Shown in pieces: positions 53,586 through 61,985 of a DNA stretch of 64,000 nucleotides. The DNA lies in contig NZ_JABBFR010000011.1 in the NCBI RefSeq assembly GCF_018494065.1, forward strand, positions 58,243-122,242, read 5' to 3'. Positions within the stretch are counted from its first letter, which is position 1. The number at the start of each line of letters is the position of its first letter. The position numbers were made by a program, and so were the translations under genes. This stretch comes from Rosenbergiella gaditana (GTDB lineage Bacteria > Pseudomonadota > Gammaproteobacteria > Enterobacterales > Enterobacteriaceae). Below the pieces are notes generated by a model, which was not told the DNA's origin, did no database searches, and worked only from the letters and a program-made list of their open reading frames with translations.

Positions 53586-54805
53586 AAAAGTTTCTTCACT
53601 CCCTTCTTATATTCTCAAGTATCGGCTGGCCATCGCTCACGCTGGCTGCGCAAGCGGATTACGATCTGGTTGAAAAAGGTCGTTATTTAACGGTAGTGGG
53701 TGATTGCAGTGCCTGCCATACCGCGCAAGACTCTTTACCTTATGCTGGCGGAGTCCCTATTCATACACCATTCGGGGATATCATTGGGGCGAATATTACA
53801 CCCGATAACGCGACGGGTATTGGGAAATGGAACTTCGATCAGTTTCAGGCTGCCATGCGTGAAGGACATGGTAGGGAAGGTAAAAAGCTCTACCCTGCAA
53901 TGCCTTACACCGCTTATACCAAAGTCAGCGATCAAGATCTCTATGCGATATGGAGTTATTTACGCGCACTGCAGCCCATCCATAACCGTGTGGAGAGTAA
54001 CCAGCTGCCTTTCCCTTTTAATATTCGTAGTAGTCTTCTATTTTGGAACTGGATAAATTTTAAAAGCGGAACTTTTATTGAAAATAGTCAACAGAGCGCA
54101 CAGTGGAATAGAGGTGCATATCTCGTAGAAGGATTGGGCCATTGTGGGACCTGCCATACGGCTAAAAATCTGCTAGGCGGGGACAAAAGCGGTCAAGCTT
54201 TGCAAGGTGCGGTGGTCGATAACTGGTGGGCACCCAATATCACCAATAATAACCATCAAGGGCTAGGTCGCTGGACTATTGACGAGATAAAAGAGTACTT
54301 ACGAACTGGCGCTAATAAATATGATTTTGCTTCAGGCCCGATGGCAGAAGAGGTCAAAAAATCTTCGCAATACTGGCATGAAGAAGATCTTCACGCGGTT
54401 GCCGTTTATCTAAAAACCTTAGATCACCAAACACCGATCCCCACCCCACTCTCCAAGGATCAACCCGCCATGCGAAGAGGGTCTGCGATCTATTTTGATC
54501 GCTGCTCAGCCTGCCATTTATCGCAAGGCGAAGGGGCTAAAGCAATCTTTCCGCAACTCGCGAATAATCCCTTAATCAATGCGTCAAACAGTGCCTCTTT
54601 GATTAGAGTCGTCTTGGCGGGCAGTCGAGCCGTCGATACCGATGCCTACCCAACAGGCGCAGCAATGCCAGCATTTGCTAAGACGCTCACCGATCAACAA
54701 ATTGCTGATGTCATCACTTGGATAAGAAATAGTTGGGGAAACAGTGCAGAACCCGTAAAAGGTGACGAAGTGAGAAAAGTAAGAGATACCTTAAGCAAGG
54801 AATAA
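53582..54805 (+). CDS. Triheme cytochrome c subunit of the dehydrogenase
   Basis: Electron-transfer and membrane-anchor subunit, 407 residues. Signal peptide MKKFLHSLLIFSSIGWPSLT, then three class I heme sites: C42-SA-C45-H46, C188-GT-C191-H192 and C308-SA-C311-H312, each in its own cytochrome domain. It takes electrons from the flavoprotein and reduces ubiquinone at the periplasmic face. Start overlaps the FAD subunit stop by four bases (ATGA), so all three subunits are translationally coupled. Followed by a hairpin terminator. Confidence 0.93.
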   Translation: MKKFLHSLLIFSSIGWPSLTLAAQADYDLVEKGRYLTVVGDCSACHTAQDSLPYAGGVPIHTPFGDIIGANITPDNATGIGKWNFDQFQAAMREGHGREGKKLYPAMPYTAYTKVSDQDLYAIWSYLRALQPIHNRVESNQLPFPFNIRSSLLFWNWINFKSGTFIENSQQSAQWNRGAYLVEGLGHCGTCHTAKNLLGGDKSGQALQGAVVDNWWAPNITNNNHQGLGRWTIDEIKEYLRTGANKYDFASGPMAEEVKKSSQYWHEEDLHAVAVYLKTLDHQTPIPTPLSKDQPAMRRGSAIYFDRCSACHLSQGEGAKAIFPQLANNPLINASNSASLIRVVLAGSRAVDTDAYPTGAAMPAFAKTLTDQQIADVITWIRNSWGNSAEPVKGDEVRKVRDTLSKE

Positions 54806-54810
54806 TTGAA

Positions 54811-54830
54811 TCGCCGGCATAGCAGCCGGC
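54811..54830. terminator. Hairpin after the dehydrogenase operon
   Basis: Stem CGCCGGC (54811-54817) with 54824-54830, six-base loop, between two convergent genes. Weak T-run. Confidence 0.6.
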
Positions 54831-54837
54831 GACAGCT

Positions 54838-55725
54838 TTATTCAAATAGCGCAGCAATGTCTCCTGGTGTGGTCAGCCAAAACTCATCGCGTCGCTGCAT
54901 CAGTTTATGTAGTACCTGCTTTAACCGGTAGAAGCGAAAGGGTTGGCCCACAATATAAGGATGTAAGGCAATACCCATTACTTGTGGGGAATGTTCACTG
55001 CGTGCCAATAACTCTTCAAATTGATACTCAATCATCTGACAGAAAGTATCAATTGACGCGCCATTCGGGATTATGGTGGGAATATCGTTAATTTCTTGAG
55101 GGTATGGTACGGAAAGCAATGGCCCATTCTCTGTGGAAAACGGCGTTGGCATCTCATCATGTGCCCAGTTTAAGGTATAGCTAAACTGATGTTTGGCGAG
55201 TAACTCAGGAGTATGGAAGCTTTCCGAGATCCAGGGTGATAACCAGCCTTTTACCTTTTTGTTTTGATAATTTTTTAACCGTTCCTGACAGGTTGCGATC
55301 AGGGTATCCTCCTCGGCCAATGCTAACTCCCCTTGGCGCTGAGAATTAGTATGTCCATGACCAATCAACTCGCTTCCCGGTATTGCTAACCAACGATCAA
55401 GTAACTCAGGGCAATAGTCTAGGATTGAAGTATTAGCGATGACCGCGGGAGGAATGCTCAATGCCGTAAACAGCTCCGCTAAATGCCATCCGCCTACTCT
55501 GTTACCATAATCCCGCCAGCTGTAGTTCAGCACATCTGGGTAATTTGCATTGGCCGAAAGCTTCGCCCCTTCTTGAGAATCGAATGAAAAATGTTCGAGA
55601 TTCATCGCAACATAGAGCGCTAAGCCCTTCCCATTCGGCCACCGCTTCGGGTTGATTAACGTTCCAGCCGCATTAGGATAGCGCTGAGGAGTGATAGGGG
55701 ACTGTAGTTGCACTTTCTTCGACAT
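54838..55725 (-). CDS. Polysaccharide deacetylase-family protein (PuuE/allantoinase-like)
   Basis: 295-residue cytoplasmic NodB-fold hydrolase. The YVAMNLEHFSFD stretch (about residues 38-49) corresponds to the metal/catalytic Glu strand of the PuuE branch, followed by the WRDYGNRVGGWHLAELFTAL block and ELIGHGHTNSQRQG with two histidines, and WLSPWISESFHTPELLAKH. Such proteins act on allantoin in purine catabolism or on other amides; no allantoin genes are nearby, so the substrate is unknown. It is convergent with the dehydrogenase operon and has no signal peptide, so extracellular polysaccharide is unlikely. Confidence 0.78.
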   Translation of the reverse strand: MSKKVQLQSPITPQRYPNAAGTLINPKRWPNGKGLALYVAMNLEHFSFDSQEGAKLSANANYPDVLNYSWRDYGNRVGGWHLAELFTALSIPPAVIANTSILDYCPELLDRWLAIPGSELIGHGHTNSQRQGELALAEEDTLIATCQERLKNYQNKKVKGWLSPWISESFHTPELLAKHQFSYTLNWAHDEMPTPFSTENGPLLSVPYPQEINDIPTIIPNGASIDTFCQMIEYQFEELLARSEHSPQVMGIALHPYIVGQPFRFYRLKQVLHKLMQRRDEFWLTTPGDIAALFE

Positions 55726-55841
55726 TTTTGACTCGCGTTAGGTTAACGGTATCGAGTCAGTATAGTCATTTTTATGGTAATTCGGAGAGATAAGGGATAT
55801 TGCATGCTAAAATAGCGGAGATATCGATAAGGAATGAGATA

Positions 55842-55994
55842 ATGAAAAAGATAATTTTTTTATTAAGTGTACTTTTATTGATCAGTTGTGCGGCAAAGAA
55901 AGAAAAGACCGCTGACCAGCCAGTATTGCACAATGGAAAATGTGCGAATGCAGGTAAGGCCATCAATTGCACTTGGAATGATGTTTCAATTTAA
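55842..55994 (+). CDS. Small lipoprotein, 50 residues
   Basis: Short exported lipoprotein: MKKIIFLLSVLLLISC has a basic start, a hydrophobic core and the lipobox LISC with acylated Cys16; the next residue is Ala, not Asp, so outer-membrane sorting is expected. The mature part is only about 35 residues, charged at the start and with two further cysteines (C34, C43). AAGGAA lies upstream of the ATG. I do not recognise the family; entericidin-like proteins are similar in size but differ in sequence. It is convergent with the 5S rRNA gene and probably shares its bidirectional terminator. Confidence 0.65.
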   Translation: MKKIIFLLSVLLLISCAAKKEKTADQPVLHNGKCANAGKAINCTWNDVSI

Positions 55995-56016
55995 AGGTTT
56001 TTTAAAATTCCAATGC

Positions 56017-56046
56017 AAAAAGGCCATCCGTAAGGATGGCCTTTTT
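56017..56046. terminator. rrn-type terminator (bidirectional)
   Basis: AAAAAGGCCATCC (56017-56029), GTAA loop, GGATGGCCTTTTT (56034-56046). The GGCCATCC stem is the one seen after many enterobacterial rRNA operons. It ends the 5S transcript on the - strand and the lipoprotein gene on the + strand. Confidence 0.92.
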
Positions 56047-56056
56047 GTCTTATTGG

Positions 56057-56176
56057 ATGCCTGGCAGTTCCCTACTCTCGCATGGGGAGACCCCACACTA
56101 CCATCGGCGCTACGGCGTTTCACTTCTGAGTTCGGCATGGGGTCAGAAGGGACCACCGCGTGAGTGCCGTCAGGCA
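56057..56176 (-). rRNA. rrf: 5S ribosomal RNA (isolated copy)
   Basis: The - strand from 56176 to 56057 is a complete, 120-nt 5S rRNA: it starts TGCCTGACGGC, contains CCGAACTCAGAAGTGAAACG and ends GGGAACTGCCAGGCAT, so that both ends of helix I (TGCCTG and CAGGCA) pair. Helix I and the loops look intact. Upstream, where a 23S gene should be, there is none within the window; the sequence turns directly into the lysC ruin. E. coli rrnD (with an extra terminal 5S, rrfF) lies in the corresponding chromosomal neighbourhood after fis, so this may be the last relic of such an operon. Confidence 0.95.
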
Positions 56177-56180
56177 AATT

Positions 56181-56330
56181 ATGTACAGCGTCTGATTTGT
56201 TGGGCCACAAGGCTGAATCCTCTGGGTTATCGCCGAACTGTTCCAACGGAGAGCTTCTTGATAGGTTTATTCATGTAATCCTGCCTACTCTCGCTTCGCC
56301 GCCTAGCAGTAATACTCTCTCAGTAAAAAC
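56181..56330 (+). ncRNA. Remnant of a lysine riboswitch (lysC leader)
   Basis: The block CACAAGGCTGAATCC (56206-56220) followed by CTGGGTTATCGCCGAA (56222-56237) resembles the lysine-riboswitch core upstream of lysC in enterobacteria as I remember it. The 5' part of the riboswitch is missing; it is cut at the 5S gene. Next downstream is a lysC pseudogene in the same orientation, which supports the call. No covariance search was possible. Confidence 0.5.
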
Positions 56331-56355
56331 TAATAACGTAGCTTTACATGACCTC

Positions 56356-56700
56356 TCACGAAAGGTTGTCACAAAATTGGGTGGGACTAGTATCACTGAT
56401 TATGAAGCAATGAGCCGCAGCATCGATATTTGGACAGATATTACAGGTCTTTTTACCACGGACCCTAGAATTGTCCCTAATGCTCAAAAAATTGAAGAGA
56501 CGAGAGTGCTATCTTTACGTCGTTATCAAACCTTACTTTGACTGTATAGTTTGAATATCCTACATGAATGTAGTTTTCTAGCTGAAGTATTTGCTATTTT
56601 GGCGAAACATCATATTTACGTCGATTCAATTACAACAGCTGAAGTAAGCATTACCTTAACCTTAGATAGAAAGGCCAGTACTGACATAGTACAACCCCCC
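56356..56700 (+). pseudogene. lysC: Decayed lysC (lysine-sensitive aspartokinase III)
   Basis: One reading frame from about 56359 carries three separated pieces of LysC in order: VVTKLGGTSITDYEAMSRS (the N-terminal kinase motif), DIWTDITGLFTTDPRIV (kinase domain, about 225 residues further on in the intact protein) and LSLRRYQTLL, then after an in-frame TGA (56539-56541) LNILHECSFLAEVFAILAKH and ITTAEVSITLTLD of the ACT regulatory domain. Two large internal deletions (near 56422-56428 and 56494-56506), the stop and loss of the C-terminus make it non-functional, although frame is kept across both junctions. The ORF begins without a clear start codon. Confidence 0.85.
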
Positions 56701-56716
56701 ATAGAGCAGAGAACAA

Positions 56717-57265
56717 TTAATCATAAGTCAGCGTAAAAATGCTATCAGCATTAGCTGTACCGGCTGTAACAACGCCTGTGTTGGTGATATATCGAGCAGA
56801 AAAACCAAATACCGCATTACCGTCCTTATCAACCGCTGTGCGTTTAGACATCGTATTGATTGCTAAACGATTATGGGATTCATCAAGCAATTCGATTGCA
56901 ATACCCGTTGCAGTGCTATCGGAACTTAACGCCAATAAACTGGCATCATTCTTATCACCTTTGCCCGAAAAATTTACCTTTACTCCATTACCTGAACAAT
57001 CAGTAAGACGAATACTCCAATCTATAGATGATGACTTCGCCCCGGGATGATTCAATTGACGAGTCGGCCAGTGACCCAAATCAATTGTTTTCTCGAGATC
57101 AGCGGGATCAACAGTACATGAGAAGGCAACCACTGTCCCGTGCAAATTTATATTAATCTCTTGCAATTTTTTAGCGTAGGCACTGTAATTGATCTGAACG
57201 AATGCGAATACCAGTAATAGTATTCTCAGAATTATTACCTTCATTAAAATTAAAAATCTCCTCAT
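56717..57265 (-). CDS. Fimbrial minor subunit (operon 2, last gene)
   Basis: Pilin-domain protein of about 182 residues. Hydrophobic signal region (to about NYSAYA-KKL), then INLHGTVVAFSCTVDP as donor strand and first cysteine, RLTDCSGNGVKV with the second, and a C-terminus ending SIFTLTYD with the chaperone-binding tyrosine. It follows the adhesin gene by 17 bases or fewer. Start uncertain: ATG at 57265 or at 57244 (the latter gives a standard signal peptide), or a GTG at 57283 touching the adhesin stop. Probably a tip or terminator subunit. Confidence 0.82.
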   Translation of the reverse strand: MRRFLILMKVIILRILLLVFAFVQINYSAYAKKLQEININLHGTVVAFSCTVDPADLEKTIDLGHWPTRQLNHPGAKSSSIDWSIRLTDCSGNGVKVNFSGKGDKNDASLLALSSDSTATGIAIELLDESHNRLAINTMSKRTAVDKDGNAVFGFSARYITNTGVVTAGTANADSIFTLTYD

Positions 57266-57282
57266 AAAAAATAGTAAAATCA

Positions 57283-58293
57283 CTAGTCAAAATCGATACG
57301 TAAATATCCTTGAGCAGAAAATATTCCCTCCTTAGGTGTTTTGCCAGTTATACTGACCGGCCATGCCGTAATTGGAACCTCTGCTTTACCCGTATCATTT
57401 AATTTAAAAGGAATCTTGCTATCAATATTATTTGGCGTTAAGGGGACCCTATTCTTATCACCAACAATAAACCCTATATCTTTATTATCAGAAACAATTG
57501 CCTTACCAGATACATCACCAGATTCCAGCCGCATACTTAATAGTGCTTGCGCATCTATATTTTTGCATTGAATCGCGATTTGACGAGTTTGTTCATTTAC
57601 ACCTAGCGGTTTATTTCCGGCACCTGCATTTGAAAAAGCCGTTTTACCTATATTACCAAAATCGATATCAATAGTCTTTCCAGTATCCAACTCACAACTT
57701 TGTGGGACTTCTATTTGTCCACCAATTGATACCGTATACAGCACGTGGGTGTGCGGTTCACCCTTTTCTGTATTCAAATAAACTTGAAATACTGTATCGT
57801 TGGGTAAGTCCGCACGGCCAACAAAAGGCTTAATTATTTTGATACTAAAAACAAAATGAGACTCCCAGACTAAAAACTCATCAGGCGAGTCCTTCCATGC
57901 TACATCCCCCATTTTCATATCTAGTACAGGCGGATAAAAAGTGATCCCTTTAGAATCTACGATTTCACTCCCTAATTCCAGATAATCATTTAATTTAATG
58001 TATTTCATCTCTCCAATTTGCTCTACAACTGGAAATTTTGTGTCATAGCTTTTGTACGGGCGACCATCATGTGAATAGGGAAATAGGCACGATGCGTGAA
58101 TACCAGTATTATTAGTCCGGCTGAGATTTAAAATATACCCAGGAGTGTTACTTTTAGGATCTTCTACCATTGCAGTTAAATCAATAGAAATATCGTAGTG
58201 GTCATTAGAATAATGTGTAGGGCAAGCAGCCGCCATAGATGGTGCCGCCACACACCATAAAACAAGTGCTATGATACAATAGATTTTTTTCAA
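57283..58293 (-). CDS. Fimbrial tip adhesin (operon 2)
   Basis: 336 residues: signal peptide MKKIYCIIALVLWCVAAPSM (to AA-ACP), a receptor-binding domain with cysteines (AACPTHYS, ASCLFPYS), and a pilin domain starting near VPQSCELDTGKTIDIDFGNI and ending YLRIDFD. That pilin-domain start is typical of FimH/MrkD-like two-domain tips. The start codon is TTG with AGGA seven bases upstream; an ATG thirteen bases upstream runs into a stop at once. Separated from the usher by 235 non-coding bases, so it may have its own promoter. Receptor unknown. Confidence 0.82.
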   Translation of the reverse strand: MKKIYCIIALVLWCVAAPSMAAACPTHYSNDHYDISIDLTAMVEDPKSNTPGYILNLSRTNNTGIHASCLFPYSHDGRPYKSYDTKFPVVEQIGEMKYIKLNDYLELGSEIVDSKGITFYPPVLDMKMGDVAWKDSPDEFLVWESHFVFSIKIIKPFVGRADLPNDTVFQVYLNTEKGEPHTHVLYTVSIGGQIEVPQSCELDTGKTIDIDFGNIGKTAFSNAGAGNKPLGVNEQTRQIAIQCKNIDAQALLSMRLESGDVSGKAIVSDNKDIGFIVGDKNRVPLTPNNIDSKIPFKLNDTGKAEVPITAWPVSITGKTPKEGIFSAQGYLRIDFD

Positions 58294-58528
58294 AATTTTA
58301 TCCTCATGGTAAATTATTGTTTACCTATATAAGTAACTGGCACCCGTAGCAATAGTCTGTATAAGTATTGAAATCCCCGTTAGAAAAAACAATCATTTTC
58401 ACCTCTCAGATATCTCTAGCGATATTCTACTTGCCTGGCTAACTGAATGATAATTCCTTATTCAATCCATACTAAAACTACAAAGTAAACGCTTTCTGAA
58501 AGTTGCCAGCGCGACTCACTGATTTACC

Positions 58529-61231
58529 TTAAGTATTACAGTCGAGATTTAATTGTACTATAGGCTTTTCTGCATCGGCCTTCGTCACGACATAATGTTG
58601 ACTGCACCGTTCAGATGAAGAGGGTCCCCACACAATGTCAATCTTTCCATTCATTGGGATGGAAGATAAATAGACCTGGCCTGCTTCATTAACAATGCCT
58701 GTCGCACCTGAGTTTTTCTCAGTCACTTCTGAACCAAAGGGTAAAAAACGGCCATTGCGTTGTAGAGTGAAAAGAGCACGTAAACCTGTGTGAGCAACAA
58801 AAGATGCTCTGACAACCGCCCCTTCAGTCGGGACGACATTTTGAACGTTGTTCTCAATATCGGTATGTAAATCGAGGCTATCAACGTCCAGTGCAATCCG
58901 GTTATTTCGATACATTGTTGCAGAAGGCTGCACCGTATATCCACGCCAATCTGTTTTCATACCGGACCCACTACTCCCGACACGAACACCTTTAGCACCA
59001 GGCGCTTTTATCAATACATTAGTAGTACCTAGCGATTGGCTAAGGGTAATCCCATCAGCATGGGCTAATACTCCCCCGGCAACACTCCAATTAGCACGCT
59101 TATCCGATTTACTCGAACTGTAACCGAACGTACCCTCAGCGTAGCTACTGTGTAATGTAGCCGTGGCTGAGTAACTGTCGCCATAATTATTCATATGACT
59201 TTGAGTCAATGAATAATTTAAATTTTTCGCTTCAAGCAAAGAGCCACTAATCCCGGTTTGTATCCGAGTAGTGCCATCCTGCTGATGACTCACAGAGGAC
59301 GTGGCATACATATGATCAGCGACTGTATTAGCGCGATTGCTGTTAAACAATCTACCTAAAGGAATTGACGCTGATAATGAAATCTGGCGATCAGTCCCTG
59401 CGATACCTGTATTACGACTTAATGAGTACGAAATATTATAATTAACATACTTAAAAGAACTGGATAAACCAGCTTGATACCAAATATCTTTATCGGGGCT
59501 ATTCCAGTACGATTGTTGACTCCCCGAAACATATATTGACCCAAAATCGTTAATTTGCTGCGAAATATTTAACTGAAAGCGCCCTTTTTTACTCATACGC
59601 AAGTTATGGTAGCTTAAGGGTTCATATTTATAGCCCTTTCCATCACCTTTATCTTGCCATGAGTACTGATAACCTTCCATGTTACTCCACGCTGTTTCAT
59701 CTAAGGTATAGAAGCCACGCGTTGAATAGCGGTAACCTAAAAGCTGTACATTCGTACCAAATTCATTAAGTGTTTTATTATATAAAAATTTTACAGATTG
59801 TCCTTGATGACGGCTACCGTCTGCCAGCTGACTGGAAGACGCTGTAATATCTGAAGAAAATGCCCCCCAATCACCGAGGTTTTGGCCGAGTCCTACTGAA
59901 TAAGCGCGGTAGTTGTCAGCTAGCTGAGCGCCGCCATAGATAGTGTAACCTCCCGATAACCCTTTAGAAAAAGTAGCTTGTCCAAAAAAGGGTGCATTTT
60001 TTTCACTCAGACCAGTACGGTACTTACCGGCTACAGCTTCATAACTGAAATGTTTTTCGCGTTCCAGTAATGGCACTGACGAATAAGGTACGAGATAGTG
60101 CTGCGTCTCACCCGCATCATTTTTTACCAAAATATCAAGGTCTCCACTCGAGGCGGTGGAGTTTAAATCATTAATCTCAAATGCACCTGATTGCACAATA
60201 TTTTGATAGATCAAGTAACCATTTTGACGAATTTCAACTGTTGATCGACCTGAAGCTATACCCTTAACTGTAGGAGCATAACCTTGTAGGCTATCTGGGA
60301 GCATAGCCTCGGACGAATAGATACGTGCCCCTCTAAAGTTAACACTATCAAAAACATTTCCAGCAGTATTATTATCACCCAGGATGAGTTCACTTTTTAA
60401 TGGAATAACCGAACGCTGTAAATAAGTGGAAACATTCTGCCAATAATGTTTAGCCTCAGTACCTTTATAAGATGCATAGCTCCAAACACCGTTATGACGA
60501 AGTCGCCAAGCGCCAATATTTATTCCAGAAGTCAAATTTGCATAGATATTCTTATTTAACTTACTTTGCTCACCGGTCAGCGAATAATTGAGTAAACCAG
60601 CATTAATACCTTCATTCCATTCTTCTGGAGGAATGTACCCAGCGATATTATTTTTTACCGCGGACTGTGGAAAGAATAAGTTCAATCGCTGCTTAGGGAA
60701 ATCATAATAAAAATTAGCCCCAGGATAGATAGTTCTAAAATCGATACAGCTGTTTGCGTCTATACCATCTTTTTGAGCAGCGATATCAGAAGTTTTTACC
60801 CCTACCCGATTTAGGAAATCGATGGTCAAACAGGGAACTAACCCGGTCTCATCTTTTTTAAAATTTTCTACAATATGAGCAATTTCACTGTTTGAGAGGT
60901 TTTCATTTTCAGAACTTTTTTCTTTTATATTATCATTCTGAATATTGTTCTTATCATTGTTTTTTTCATCTATCTTGAACAGTACATCTTTTGAGGTAAT
61001 AAATTCATCATTAAACCAAATATCCACATGATAAAGACCGGGTGCTTGGTCTGCACCTTTTTCAAAGCGTGAAAGATCCGCAACAGTATTTCCATCAGAA
61101 CTTAGAAATGCAGGATTAAACCAGTCCTCAGCATAGGAAGAAAAAGCTGGCAAACCAGAAATAATCAATACGCTGCTACAATTCTTCATTAACATAAAGA
61201 AATTTCTAAATAGTATTTGATTATAAAACAT
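58529..61231 (-). CDS. Outer-membrane fimbrial usher (operon 2)
   Basis: About 900-residue FimD/PapC-type usher. Long signal region (to SSYA-EDW), N-terminal chaperone-binding domain with FNPAFLSSDGNTVADLSRFE, barrel and plug (MLPDSLQGYAPTVKGIASGR), and C-terminal domains with a Cys pair (ERCSQHYV, NLDCNT). Between the N-terminal domain strands at about residues 88-126 it carries a low-complexity insertion rich in Asn, Glu and Lys that ushers of this type normally lack. Start unclear: ATG at 61231, with ATGs at 61195 and 61189 that also give a signal peptide. Confidence 0.92.
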   Translation of the reverse strand: MFYNQILFRNFFMLMKNCSSVLIISGLPAFSSYAEDWFNPAFLSSDGNTVADLSRFEKGADQAPGLYHVDIWFNDEFITSKDVLFKIDEKNNDKNNIQNDNIKEKSSENENLSNSEIAHIVENFKKDETGLVPCLTIDFLNRVGVKTSDIAAQKDGIDANSCIDFRTIYPGANFYYDFPKQRLNLFFPQSAVKNNIAGYIPPEEWNEGINAGLLNYSLTGEQSKLNKNIYANLTSGINIGAWRLRHNGVWSYASYKGTEAKHYWQNVSTYLQRSVIPLKSELILGDNNTAGNVFDSVNFRGARIYSSEAMLPDSLQGYAPTVKGIASGRSTVEIRQNGYLIYQNIVQSGAFEINDLNSTASSGDLDILVKNDAGETQHYLVPYSSVPLLEREKHFSYEAVAGKYRTGLSEKNAPFFGQATFSKGLSGGYTIYGGAQLADNYRAYSVGLGQNLGDWGAFSSDITASSSQLADGSRHQGQSVKFLYNKTLNEFGTNVQLLGYRYSTRGFYTLDETAWSNMEGYQYSWQDKGDGKGYKYEPLSYHNLRMSKKGRFQLNISQQINDFGSIYVSGSQQSYWNSPDKDIWYQAGLSSSFKYVNYNISYSLSRNTGIAGTDRQISLSASIPLGRLFNSNRANTVADHMYATSSVSHQQDGTTRIQTGISGSLLEAKNLNYSLTQSHMNNYGDSYSATATLHSSYAEGTFGYSSSKSDKRANWSVAGGVLAHADGITLSQSLGTTNVLIKAPGAKGVRVGSSGSGMKTDWRGYTVQPSATMYRNNRIALDVDSLDLHTDIENNVQNVVPTEGAVVRASFVAHTGLRALFTLQRNGRFLPFGSEVTEKNSGATGIVNEAGQVYLSSIPMNGKIDIVWGPSSSERCSQHYVVTKADAEKPIVQLNLDCNT

Positions 61232-61260
61232 ATTGACCAACTTATTCTTACAATAGATAT

Positions 61261-61956
61261 TTATTGATATTTTCCTAATTGTGAAGCTGTTATAGCACCG
61301 TAGTCATTGACAGTCTGATAACGAACCTCACCCGTAACACCTGAAGGTAAAACTACAGAAATATTATTTTTAGGCGCAATCATTTCATTATTTATTTTCT
61401 TACCACCAACAGTTAAGTTCACTAAAGAAATATAATAAGGGGTCGGATTTTCTATTATTAACTTACTATTTTCTTTTTTAAAGATAAGATGGTTAGGAGC
61501 ATCTTCTGACCTCATATCAATTGAGTGAGGTCTCATAAACAATTTAATTCTAGAGAGTACAGCAAGCTGTAAAGTATTTCGGGACTTAGCTGAATTTTTA
61601 TCAACTGCTGGAATAGCCTTCACGCTAAGCCAATAAACGGTTTCTTTATCTTGTGGCAATGGTTTACCAGTATAGATAATTCGAAGTGAATTTTCACTCT
61701 TAGGTGAAGAGGTAAACAGTGGTGGCGTTACAGCGAAATCTGCCGTTTTATTACCGCCTTCATCTTCCACCCATGCTTGAATTAGGAACCGTTCGTGCGC
61801 GTCACTGTTGTGAATCGCAAGTGAACTTTGTGCTGATTCTTCATCATAAATGACACGCGTTGCGCCTAAGCCAATTCCACTCGCCATCGTATATGTGCTC
61901 ACGCACATAGTTAATGAAAAAAAGAGACTTTTTAGTAAATTCATTTTTAGATTCAT
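61261..61956 (-). CDS. Periplasmic fimbrial chaperone (operon 2)
   Basis: 231-residue PapD/FimC-family chaperone. Signal peptide to about TMA-SGI, first Ig domain with GATRVIYDEESAQSSLAIHN, G1 strand region NTLQLAVLSRIKLFMRP with conserved RIKLFMRP, and a short second Ig domain ending YGAITASQLGKYQ. The ATG at 61956 gives a normal signal peptide; a longer reading frame to 61992 overlaps the upstream pilin stop. Lies between a pilin and the usher. Confidence 0.92.
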   Translation of the reverse strand: MNLKMNLLKSLFFSLTMCVSTYTMASGIGLGATRVIYDEESAQSSLAIHNSDAHERFLIQAWVEDEGGNKTADFAVTPPLFTSSPKSENSLRIIYTGKPLPQDKETVYWLSVKAIPAVDKNSAKSRNTLQLAVLSRIKLFMRPHSIDMRSEDAPNHLIFKKENSKLIIENPTPYYISLVNLTVGGKKINNEMIAPKNNISVVLPSGVTGEVRYQTVNDYGAITASQLGKYQ

Positions 61957-61985
61957 AATGTTAATACCCCAATAGAAAGTGATTA

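Noticed and set aside
56164..56541. A 125-residue ORF across the 5S end and the lysC region as a real gene
   Set aside because: Its first half is 5S and leader sequence; only the later part is LysC-like, with deletions and a stop.
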